Part shown: positions 1 through 5,557 of the stretch, piece by piece | Numbering within the stretch: position 1 is the stretch's first letter | How the letters are laid out: each line of letters begins with the position of its first letter | Origin: Bdellovibrio sp. | Lineage (GTDB): Bacteria > Bdellovibrionota > Bdellovibrionia > Bdellovibrionales > Bdellovibrionaceae | Reading direction: 5' to 3' | Length of the DNA stretch: 6,567 nt | Assembly: GCA_003176075.1 (NCBI GenBank) | Contig: PSRN01000161.1 | Location: 1 to 6,567, forward strand | Made by a program: the position numbers and the translations under genes | Notes under the pieces: generated by a model | Told to the model about the DNA's origin: nothing | What the model saw: the letters and a program-made list of their open reading frames with translations, nothing else | The model's database searches: none

Positions 1-23
1 GAATTCATTAAGCTTTTGAAATC

Positions 24-725
24 ATGGCGGTTTATGTCCAGGCCTTGGAGGGCCCCCACAAAGGTGAGAAGTTCCTGCTGAAGGAAGGTTATGAGATCGG
101 CCGTGCCCGCGGTGAAGTCATGTTGCGTAGGGATGGCAAAGTCTCTTCAAGACACGCCCTGGTCAAACGAACCCGCAGCGGAAACCTGGTGCTGGTGGAC
201 CAAGAATCTCAGAACGGGATCAAGGTTAACGGACAAAAAGTTCGCCGGGTCACTCTGGGGATCGGACGCGTTTTTGTCATCGGTCAAACCGTGTTCAAGG
301 TTCTGCAGAGCGAGGACGAGCAGGCGGCGCAGTTTGACCAGCCCCTGTGGAAAAAAATCATCAAAGAGGAAGTCCTTCGCCTGATTGAAGCGTCCAAGCA
401 TCAGCCTCCTGAACAGGGGCATGTGGTCCCCTTTGAACCCGCCGTCGAAATCCGCATCCTCGAGGGAATTCAAGCGGACCGGAATTTCATCTTGGGTTTC
501 GGGCCCCGGGAGTTCGGCTCAGACACTCTGGACTTTGAACTCGAGGAATTGACCGCTCCTCCTGTTGCTTTCGCCCTCGTGCCCACCGAAGCAGGTGCTG
601 ACTTTCAAACGGATTACCCTGATATTGTCCGTCTCAATGATCACCCGATCCGAATTCACAGAGTGAAGGAAGGGGACCGGGTGAGAATCGGTAAAACGCT
701 GATTGAAATTGGATTTGTCAAATGA
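24..725 (+). CDS. FHA-domain protein with a second, degenerate FHA-like domain
   Basis: This 233-residue cytoplasmic protein has no signal peptide or membrane segment. Residues 1-94 form a classic FHA domain, a fold that binds phosphothreonine peptides. The signature residues are present: G26-R27, S41/S42-R43-H44 and N64-G65, followed by the strands VNGQKV and FVIGQTVFKV. A charged linker (about 95-139) leads to residues 140-232, which repeat the same strand pattern (compare IVRLNDHPI...VRIGKTLIEI with GIKVNG...FVIGQTVFKV) but lack the GR, SxxH and NG residues. I read this as a second FHA fold that has lost phosphopeptide binding. The ATG at 24 is the only start that keeps the first FHA strand; no strong Shine-Dalgarno is visible in the 23 bases before it. 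The stop overlaps the next gene by ATGA, so the hydrolase is probably a partner. Any kinase supplying the phosphothreonine ligand is outside the window. Confidence 0.9.
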   Translation: MAVYVQALEGPHKGEKFLLKEGYEIGRARGEVMLRRDGKVSSRHALVKRTRSGNLVLVDQESQNGIKVNGQKVRRVTLGIGRVFVIGQTVFKVLQSEDEQAAQFDQPLWKKIIKEEVLRLIEASKHQPPEQGHVVPFEPAVEIRILEGIQADRNFILGFGPREFGSDTLDFELEELTAPPVAFALVPTEAGADFQTDYPDIVRLNDHPIRIHRVKEGDRVRIGKTLIEIGFVK

Positions 726-805
726 GTAGACAAATGAGCAGGCAGGCGAGCAGGCAAACGAACGGACAAGCGACAGGACAAACGATAGGACAAGCGAACG
801 AGCCA
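722..805 (+). repeat. 12-nt tandem repeat at the 5' end of the hydrolase gene
   Basis: Seven successive 12-nt units fill this stretch, for example GGCAAACGAACG (753-764), GACAAGCGACAG (765-776), GACAAACGATAG (777-788) and GACAAGCGAACG (789-800). The consensus is about GRCAARCGANNN. Because 12 is a multiple of three, adding or losing units changes protein length without shifting frame. A related block lies at 2755-2790 on the same strand. Confidence 0.85.
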
Positions 806-1726
806 ACAGACAGGCTTATTGGCCGGCAGCAGGTGACCACCGAGCCAGGGCACTTTACGCCCAAATCTTCCGGCACTTTCGTGAGTTTTGATGGAACCGA
901 AATTTATTACGAAACGCGGGGTGAGGGCGAGCCCTTGATATTTGTTTATGGCATCGCCTGTCTGATGAACCATTTTCACCATCAAATCGACTATTTTTCC
1001 AAGCGCAATCAAGTCATCACTTTTGACCTGCGCGGCCACAACCGAAGCTCCGCCCCCAAGAATCTGCAACATATGACGGTGCGGGCGATGGCCGAGGATC
1101 TTTTGGCCCTGATTGAGCACCTCAACGTCGGGCGTGCCCACTTTGTCGGGCACAGTTTTGGTGTGCCCGTCCTTATCCAGTATTCAAAACTGACCCGACG
1201 GCACAATAGATCCTTTGTCTTTATCAATGGATTTGCCCGCAATCCCATCCAAGGGATGTTTGGCCTCGACCTGGTCGACTCGTTTTTCAAATTTGGCAAG
1301 AAAACTTTCCGGAACTACCCGCGGCTGGTGAGTCACTTGTGGAAGTCGGCGGTCCAAAATCCCCTTGCGGGAGTGGTGGCCGGCCTGGTCGGTGGATTCA
1401 ATCTCGTTCAAACCGAGTGGAAGGACATTGAAATTTACGCACGAGCGGTAGCTGAAATGCCTCTCGATACGTTTATCCCCCTCTTTGAGGACATGATGCG
1501 GTTCAATGACGAAGATGCGGTCAAGAAGATAACCACTCCGACGCTTGTACTGGCAGGCGATAACGACTTAGTAACCCCTCTTCATTTTCAAGAGGACCTG
1601 CACAAAATGATCCCAGGAAGCAAATTCGTGGTGGTGCCCCGCGGATCCCACTGCACGCAGCTGGATTTTCCAGGCCTTGTCAATTTTCATATTGAACAGC
1701 ATATCGACCACTTGGATTTCACTTAG
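722..1726 (+). CDS. alpha/beta hydrolase with a repetitive N-terminal extension
   Basis: This 334-residue protein has an alpha/beta-hydrolase core from about residue 53. The nucleophile elbow is G143-H-S145-F-G147, the acid is probably D282 in GDND, and the catalytic histidine is H310 in RGSHC. The sequence FDLRGHNRS at 101-109 is typical of the esterase, lactonase and epoxide-hydrolase branch; the usual HG oxyanion motif appears as YG (76-77). The substrate cannot be told. Residues 1-28 are an unusual run of four-residue units ending in Q (MSRQ, MSRQ, ASRQ, TNGQ, ATGQ, TIGQ, then ANEP) coded by a 12-nt repeat. No signal peptide is seen, so it is probably cytoplasmic. The ATG at 722 overlaps the FHA stop (ATGA), which favours this start. 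Another in-frame ATG lies at 734 and a GTG at 833, so the extension may be shorter in life. Confidence 0.9.
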   Translation: MSRQMSRQASRQTNGQATGQTIGQANEPTDRLIGRQQVTTEPGHFTPKSSGTFVSFDGTEIYYETRGEGEPLIFVYGIACLMNHFHHQIDYFSKRNQVITFDLRGHNRSSAPKNLQHMTVRAMAEDLLALIEHLNVGRAHFVGHSFGVPVLIQYSKLTRRHNRSFVFINGFARNPIQGMFGLDLVDSFFKFGKKTFRNYPRLVSHLWKSAVQNPLAGVVAGLVGGFNLVQTEWKDIEIYARAVAEMPLDTFIPLFEDMMRFNDEDAVKKITTPTLVLAGDNDLVTPLHFQEDLHKMIPGSKFVVVPRGSHCTQLDFPGLVNFHIEQHIDHLDFT

Positions 1727-1795
1727 GGGTCTCCAAAAAATAGAAGCTTTGCGTGCACACGACCTAAAAGTCATTAAACCAGGCCTTAAGATTCC

Positions 1796-1800
1796 GGAGG
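1796..1800 (+). promoter_or_regulatory. ribosome binding site that sets the start at 1808
   Basis: GGAGG lies seven bases before the ATG at 1808. It shows that translation begins in the frame that is later broken, rather than at the TTG at 1839, which has no such site. Confidence 0.75.
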
Positions 1801-1807
1801 AACCGAA

Positions 1808-2228
1808 ATGAAAAATCCAAGTCGTTTATTAGCCATCATTGCAGTCCTTTGCAGGAATTGTTTCCTGGGCGACCAGCTTGTACTTCAAGTCAGTTTTCAT
1901 GGATCCTGTACCAGCAGAAAAAAAATGGGGAAGTGTAGCCTTAGATAAGAATATTTTTCATTCAGGCGACTTGAATCAGAGAGCTGCGATGGCGGTCGAT
2001 GTCTTAAAGAGAAATCTCTATGTTGGAAAGGAAATGAAGTTGGTCCGGCAAGAGCTTGGAGATCCTGATAGCTATTTCTTCAGTGACACCATCTATGCCT
2101 ACAAAATCATGCCCTTCCCAGGAGATGGAAAAGAGAATTGGCACCTCGTTTTTATTCCTGATGAAAATCTCGAAAAGGTTAAAGAAGTGAAGATTCACAA
2201 GAAATGTTGTTACAAATCGCCTTTGTGA
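1808..2228 (+). CDS. small membrane-anchored protein, BamE/SmpA-like core, frame broken near the start
   Basis: The natural start is the ATG at 1808, preceded by GGAGG at 1796-1800. It reads MKNPSRLLAIIAVL, then leaves frame. From 1851 the next frame continues with AGIVSWATSLYF and stays open to the TGA at 2226-2228. Removing one T from CTTTG (1847-1851) fuses the two into a 139-residue protein with a smooth membrane anchor (about residues 6-26) and a soluble domain, probably outside the cytoplasmic membrane. The soluble part contains YVGKEMKLVRQELGDPDSY, the helix-turn pattern of SmpA/BamE-like small envelope proteins; this link is weak. A shorter product starting from the TTG at 1839 is possible but lacks a ribosome site and half the anchor. 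The break could be a true mutation, a sequencing error or frameshifting. The gene is more AT-rich than the hydrolase upstream and does not overlap it. Confidence 0.65.
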
Positions 2229-2269
2229 AAATGATTGGCTGAGGCCGCATCCGACCAAGGCTGTCCCTG

Positions 2270-2377
2270 TCACTGCTTTCGAGATTCAACAAACTCTCTC
2301 ATGAGTTTTTCAAGTGCATCGGAGCGTCCCTCATCCGGCTGGGATGCTAGCGGCAGACAGCTGAACCGAATACTGTC
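2270..2377 (-). other. possible frameshifted C-terminal extension of the PDZ gene
   Basis: The PDZ gene stops at TGA (2376-2378) right after MVDPE. If one T is skipped there (GAG-t-GAC), the reading runs on for 35 residues, starting DSIRFSCLPL and ending LMREFVESRKQ, to a TGA at 2270-2272. The tail has charged, helix-like protein character (DALEKLMREF) and no start codon of its own, so it may be the lost end of the PDZ protein. It could equally be chance; there is no homology evidence. Confidence 0.3.
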
Positions 2378-2816
2378 ACTCGGGATCCACCATTTCTTTG
2401 TTAAGGAGCGGATTTTCGCGGGCGGGCTCGCTAGTCGCCGATTTGGTCTTGCTGGGTTTTGGCTTGAGGGTGATCGACTTTCCTTTTCGAATCACCGTGA
2501 TGGTCTTGCCCGTTTCAACCGCCTCATCGATCAGGCTGGGCGACGAGTTATCGTCGATCTTGGTTGAACCCACCCCAGTAACGATGTCCCCTTCCTTGAG
2601 GCCGAAAAAGGCAAAGGAACTCCCGGGCTCCACTTTGCCGATTTTCATTTTTCCGGGGGTTGTTCTCTGTGTGATCGTCGGTCCTTGCGCCGGCAAGCCG
2701 AGGGGTAGAAGTAGAGCTCCAATAGCAAGCGCGGATGAAATTTTTGGCGATCCGGTCAAACAAGCTGCCAAACGAGCCGTCAAACGAGCCAATGAGGCCA
2801 AGGCCTTATATCTCAT
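2376..2816 (-). CDS. secreted or periplasmic PDZ-domain protein
   Basis: This 146-residue protein starts at the ATG at 2814-2816, with GGAGG ten bases upstream; an open frame continues further upstream but has no better site. Residues 1-43 form a long signal region: a basic, Leu/Ala-rich repeat part (ALASLARLTARLAACL), then the hydrophobic run ISSALAIGALLLPLG and a likely cleavage at LPA-QG (43/44). Residues 58-120 match a single PDZ domain: KIGKVEPGSSFAFFGLKEGD, then a GKTITVIRKGKSITL strand pair. PDZ domains in the periplasm bind peptide ends or partner proteins; they occur in proteases and in GspC-type secretion parts, but neither a protease domain nor the GspC homology region is present here. 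The tail (121-146) is Lys/Ser/Pro-rich. The gene follows 2920-3456 with a 103-base gap and may share its transcript. Confidence 0.85.
   Translation of the reverse strand: MRYKALASLARLTARLAACLTGSPKISSALAIGALLLPLGLPAQGPTITQRTTPGKMKIGKVEPGSSFAFFGLKEGDIVTGVGSTKIDDNSSPSLIDEAVETGKTITVIRKGKSITLKPKPSKTKSATSEPARENPLLNKEMVDPE
2755..2790 (+). repeat. second block of the 12-nt repeat, inside the PDZ signal region
   Basis: Three 12-nt units stand in a row: GTCAAACAAGCT, GCCAAACGAGCC and GTCAAACGAGCC. They share the core GNCAARCGA with the block at 722-805 and lie in the same + strand orientation, but here they are read antisense and encode LARLTARLAACL at the start of the PDZ protein. Confidence 0.7.
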
Positions 2817-2919
2817 GAAAGGGTTCCCTCCATCAATTTTGCGGTCCATGGATATGTCATGGACAAGCTGGCTTATCGCCGACTGAAAAATTCTAGGAGT
2901 TGATTTCAGGGAACGCAAT

Positions 2920-3456
2920 TCAAAAGAACATTTGCCAGCTGACACGACTGCTATTGGCGTTGTCGTCCCGTTCGAATTGGACGCTGGATCTTTTCGCTAA
3001 AGGAGCGCGAACTTGCAGGACCCTGTTGGCCGGGTTGTATTCGCAGGTCATGCCGGACCAATCGATGCGCACACGCCCACCGTTCACCAGCTGAACGCCT
3101 GGCAGGTTGTGCTGCTGATCGGCGACCTGCAGCCGAATTTCAGGATCCAGGGAAGGAGCCCCGACGGCATCCTGCATCTGGGTCTCGTTAAGGCCAAAAC
3201 GCAAGTGTTCTTCGACGTGCCGGCTGATGGCCCGCGTCTCCGGCAACCAATGGTCAGCCACAATTTCTTCAGCCGCGCCATTCAAGGTGGTGGAGGCGAG
3301 AGTGAAGGAAGTGTTATCGGGCTTGATCGTGCCCAATTCCTCTCGCAAATCAATCTCATCGAAGTTTACAAATAGGACTGCTACCGCGAGCAATTCGGCA
3401 GCGAAGATCAGCCTCAGTAGATACTTCCGAGCTTTGAATTTCCGGGCAGGCCTCAT
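2920..3456 (-). CDS. single-pass membrane protein of unknown function
   Basis: I do not recognise this family. From the ATG at 3454-3456 it is 178 residues: a basic N-terminus (RPARKFKARK), one membrane segment at about 12-32 (YLLRLIF...AVAVLFVNF), then a soluble part that should face the periplasm. That part is acidic near the membrane (DEIDLREE, 33-40) and ends in beta-strand-like stretches (GRVRIDW, NRVLQVRAPL). It has a single cysteine (C138). A start 13 codons upstream is possible, but it would place WRLSWACDNDP before the basic stretch, and neither start has a clear Shine-Dalgarno. Its 5' leader holds a perfect hairpin (3479-3503). It lies between two other envelope or secreted proteins on the same strand, so a shared envelope role is possible but is only inferred. 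Confidence 0.75.
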   Translation of the reverse strand: MRPARKFKARKYLLRLIFAAELLAVAVLFVNFDEIDLREELGTIKPDNTSFTLASTTLNGAAEEIVADHWLPETRAISRHVEEHLRFGLNETQMQDAVGAPSLDPEIRLQVADQQHNLPGVQLVNGGRVRIDWSGMTCEYNPANRVLQVRAPLAKRSSVQFERDDNANSSRVSWQMFF

Positions 3457-3478
3457 GGGATCATTGTCGCATGCCCAG

Positions 3479-3503
3479 GAAAGTCTCCACAACAAAGACT
3501 TTC
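3479..3503 (-). promoter_or_regulatory. perfect 8-bp stem-loop in the leader of the membrane protein gene
   Basis: GAAAGTCT (3479-3486) pairs perfectly with AGACTTTC (3496-3503) around a 9-base loop. It ends 22 bases before the start of the 2920-3456 gene. There is no U-tract, so it looks like a leader structure or a protein-binding palindrome rather than a terminator. Confidence 0.5.
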
Positions 3504-3568
3504 GGGCGGTTCGATCTGGGGCAAGATTGTGAAATCACGCCTTGAGACCCGGTTGGGAGAGCCTCAAA

Positions 3569-3594
3569 ATGAGTATACACCATGAGTATACGCC
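3569..3594 (-). promoter_or_regulatory. 13-bp direct repeat with two TATACT boxes, possible promoter or operator
   Basis: ATGAGTATACACC is followed at once by ATGAGTATACGCC (12 of 13 identical). On the - strand each unit holds TATACT, five of six matches to a -10 box, and the palindrome GTATAC. It lies just after the stop of the 3599-4723 gene and upstream of 2920-3456, so it may drive the latter. No good -35 box is seen at the right distance. Confidence 0.4.
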
Positions 3595-3598
3595 TTAA

Positions 3599-4723
3599 CT
3601 AATGCGCAAGGCTTTTTTGGCTGAATTTAAACAGCGAGGTTCCCACGGGATCAACTCCTGAATTGCATTCGTCGGACCGCTCGCCTGAAAGCATTGCCGT
3701 GGCTCCCCGATAAATATTGCACTTAGTGAGATCGGCCAGGAATGGTTCTGGTGTCTCACTTTTACTCTTGGGCCCCCCGCCGTCAGTACTCACCGAGCAG
3801 GATTTGAACTTGAATCCCTCTTCCTGATCGCTGGCCGATCTTCGCTGAGTTTGCCTGGAGGAATCTTCATCAAGCCTCGTTCCCTGAAGAGGGATAAGAA
3901 GTGTTCCGATATCGGGGTCGCCGTTGGCCCCACTTTTTTTCTTTAGAGAAATGCTCACCTGACCTTTAACCTTCTTACCTTCGTCGTCCTGTTTGTCGAA
4001 ACTCTCCCTGATCTCGACAAGATTCTTGTATTGGTCGTTGTCAGTGGAACTCACTTGGATGCGGCTCATGGTCGTGTTACCGTCTTTGTCCTTGTCCGTG
4101 ATGATCTTGGCTACGAGCGACTTCGTGGCGCCGCAGTCAATGCGAAAAGTGATAGTTTCCTGGTACGCCTGTTGCTGACTCTGTGACGATCCACCGCTCG
4201 CTGAGTCTGGGTTGGTTTGATCAGTGAACTGACTGTTGCAATGAAACTTGTTGGGCTCCGTATCAGCTGGACGGACATTTGGCCCCGCGATTTTTTTTGC
4301 AAGATCGGCATTTTTCACACACCAACCGTATTCTTTTCCCGGTGGTGGGTTGGTGCTACCAGGCCTTGGCCGATCATTCGCGTTTGAAGGATCCGCCGCG
4401 ATGATCGTCCCGCAAAAATGAAACTCGGGCCCTCGCTCGGTGAAGTCGAACGGTAAATTGTCATTGTCAAGTCCAGTCCCATCGGCCGAGAGGTTGCCGA
4501 TCTGGGCGCCCGGAAGACAAGTCTTACCGTTAGTTTGGGTTCCGCCGCCCTTGCCGTTGACCGTTTGTCCCGGATCTGTGAACGCGGCTGCCGGAGCCAC
4601 CGGTTTTTTTTCAGTCGCATCATTAGGATTACCACCGCCACTACCACCAGCACTGGCGAAGGACGTTGAAGAGTAAATGGCGAAAAGGCCCAGCGCGAGC
4701 ACGAAAATGTGAAGGGCTTTCAC
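3599..4723 (-). CDS. secreted eight-cysteine protein of unknown function
   Basis: I choose the GTG at 4721-4723: AAGGA stands eight bases before it, and the product then begins with a textbook signal peptide, VKALHIFVLALGLFAIYSST, with cleavage probably at FASA-GG (25/26). A TTG at 4777 or GTG at 4765 would add up to 18 polar residues. The 374-residue product is exported. A Gly/Asn/Pro-rich linker (26-68) is followed by eight cysteines (C69, C104, C135, C162, C197, C309, C335, C353), enough for four disulfides. A Ser/Gln-rich linker (174-187) precedes a strand-rich part (about 188-282). D210, D212, D214 and G215 form a DxDxDG loop as in calcium-binding motifs, but position 12 is Arg rather than acidic. 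I recognise no family. It may be a surface or cell-wall-exposed protein. Confidence 0.8.
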   Translation of the reverse strand: MKALHIFVLALGLFAIYSSTSFASAGGSGGGNPNDATEKKPVAPAAAFTDPGQTVNGKGGGTQTNGKTCLPGAQIGNLSADGTGLDNDNLPFDFTERGPEFHFCGTIIAADPSNANDRPRPGSTNPPPGKEYGWCVKNADLAKKIAGPNVRPADTEPNKFHCNSQFTDQTNPDSASGGSSQSQQQAYQETITFRIDCGATKSLVAKIITDKDKDGNTTMSRIQVSSTDNDQYKNLVEIRESFDKQDDEGKKVKGQVSISLKKKSGANGDPDIGTLLIPLQGTRLDEDSSRQTQRRSASDQEEGFKFKSCSVSTDGGGPKSKSETPEPFLADLTKCNIYRGATAMLSGERSDECNSGVDPVGTSLFKFSQKSLAH

Positions 4724-4823
4724 GAAGAACTTCCTTGTCTCGGATTGATTCAGTACCTGACTCACCTTGAGCTCCAATCAGCCATCCAGGTTAACGACCT
4801 CTGAAGTGATTGAATTAAGGAGC

Positions 4824-4850
4824 AAATCAGATGCCTACTGATCTGGATTT
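4824..4850 (-). promoter_or_regulatory. bulged stem-loop upstream of the secreted protein gene
   Basis: AAATCAGAT (4824-4832) pairs with ATCTGGATTT (4841-4850), leaving one bulged base and an 8-base loop. It lies in the 209-base gap between the secreted-protein start and the DUF2442 stop. A TATAAG -10-like box lies just upstream on the - strand (4868-4873), without a clear -35. The rest of the gap shows no gene. Confidence 0.35.
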
Positions 4851-4932
4851 TAACGAGGTTTGATGACTTATAATTGATCGTGCGGCGACGATTGACCACA
4901 CACAAGTCAGGGGAACTGCTTGGCGAAACTGG

Positions 4933-5190
4933 TCACGCCGTCTTATCTTTATCTACGGGAACACCACGTTCGACCAGAAAATAAGGATCGATATCGTATC
5001 CCGAGGGCCATGTTACAATTCCGTTTCTGACAAATACTTTCTTAAACTCGAATATCTGTCTGAGCGGGTCGACAACTGGACCAGATTCACTTTTGATGAA
5101 ATTCATTTCGAATCTGATGGTGCGGCCATCTTCCAAGTCGACGGTTATATTAAAATTGTCATCGGCAACAACCCTTATAGCTTTAATCAT
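4933..5190 (-). CDS. DUF2442 family protein, second gene of a DUF4160-DUF2442 pair
   Basis: The 85-residue product matches the DUF2442 pattern along its length: an N-terminal strand (IKAIRVVADDNFNITVDLEDGR), then G37-PVVDPLR, the FKKVFV strand and the hallmark GIVTWPSGYDIDP at 57-69. Family members are small cytoplasmic proteins, often encoded next to DUF4160 and sometimes fused to a helix-turn-helix, which is why they are suspected of acting as antitoxin-like regulators; the role is not proven. The ATG at 5188-5190 has an excellent AAGGAG six bases upstream. The start overlaps the DUF4160 stop by eight bases, so the two were built as one translational unit. The gene is intact although its partner is broken. 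The C-terminal tail (VDKDKTA) is short and polar. Confidence 0.88.
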   Translation of the reverse strand: MIKAIRVVADDNFNITVDLEDGRTIRFEMNFIKSESGPVVDPLRQIFEFKKVFVRNGIVTWPSGYDIDPYFLVERGVPVDKDKTA

Positions 5191-5463
5191 TGTCGGCTCC
5201 TTGAATATATTTGGGTATGTGGCGGCTCTGAACTCGAGTCCAATTATCCATCAATTCGCCTTTGTGTCTGGCGGCCCACTCCTGGATCATGCGGACTACT
5301 TTTGGAGGCAAACGACCGGCCAGGACTTCACCAGTGTCCACGGCAAACGATGCATCACTGCCCTGATATCGCGCGTGGAAATAAGGAGCATTGTGGCGCC
5401 CATGAGCCCATGAGCGTAGTACATGTAAATCGTGATTCCAAAAAATTCAGAAATGCTGGGCAT
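5183..5463 (-). pseudogene. DUF4160 family gene disrupted by an 8-bp duplication
   Basis: The start ATG (5461-5463) has GAGGAA seven bases upstream and reads MPSISEFFGITIYMYYAHG, the typical DUF4160 opening. The frame is then lost and ends at a TAG (5296-5298), giving 55 residues. In another frame the rest of the family follows: RHNAPYFHARYQG, EVLAGRLPPK and MIQEWAARHKGELMDNW, to a TAA at 5183-5185. The cause is an 8-bp tandem duplication at 5398-5415. Taking out one copy gives a clean 90-residue protein, the usual family length, with the conserved H-x-x-PYFHA motif at 21-28. The C-terminal part has no start codon of its own. A six-base T run upstream (5440-5445) offers another slippage site. 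DUF4160 is a small protein commonly paired with DUF2442. As the sequence stands, it should make no full-length product. Confidence 0.85.
5398..5415 (-). repeat. 8-bp tandem duplication that breaks DUF4160
   Basis: On the + strand the unit GCCCATGA occurs 2.25 times in a row (GCCCATGAGCCCATGAGC). One unit less restores the DUF4160 frame precisely at the AHG-RHNAP join. Short direct copies of this kind arise and are lost by replication slippage. Confidence 0.9.
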
Positions 5464-5506
5464 TTGAAAATTCCTCTAGTCGTACATTCTTTTGGATGTT
5501 GCCTGT

Positions 5507-5512
5507 TGTCAA
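5507..5512 (-). promoter_or_regulatory. TTGACA -35 box, candidate promoter of the DUF4160-DUF2442 pair
   Basis: On the - strand there is a perfect TTGACA, 43 bases before the DUF4160 start. At 17 bases' spacing the -10 position reads GAATGT, a poor match, so the promoter may be weak or need an activator. Confidence 0.4.
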
Positions 5513-5520
5513 TTAGCGAT

Positions 5521-5536
5521 TGACTTTCCAAAGTCA
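5521..5536. promoter_or_regulatory. perfect palindrome upstream of the TTGACA box, possible operator
   Basis: TGACTTT and AAAGTCA form a perfect inverted repeat around CC. It lies eight bases upstream of the TTGACA box, where a regulator of the DUF4160-DUF2442 pair could bind. The arms are short (7 bp), so it is a candidate only. Confidence 0.45.
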
Positions 5537-5557
5537 TGACCAAAGTTCCGAATTGAA

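Noticed and set aside
1..15. EcoRI and HindIII sites at the very start, hinting at a clone end or vector
   Set aside because: Another EcoRI site occurs inside the FHA gene and no vector sequence is seen; they may be chance.
722..805. CRISPR array
   Set aside because: Units of 12 nt follow each other without unique spacers and lie inside a coding frame.
519..806. - strand open frame rich in Ser, Leu and Val opposite the 12-nt repeat
   Set aside because: Its hydrophobic look is only the reverse reading of the tandem repeat; no ribosome site.
1844..1852. Programmed +1 frameshift like that of prfB
   Set aside because: CTT-T is similar, but there is no stop codon at the shift and no Shine-Dalgarno stimulator just upstream.
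2376..2816. GspC-type secretion protein
   Set aside because: It has a PDZ domain but no GspC homology region, and no other type II secretion gene is visible.
2235..2886. Two + strand open frames opposite the PDZ gene
   Set aside because: The - strand frame has a signal peptide, a PDZ domain and a ribosome site; the + strand frames show none of these.
3013..3375. + strand open frame opposite the unknown membrane protein gene
   Set aside because: No motif or ribosome site; the opposite frame has a clear membrane anchor.
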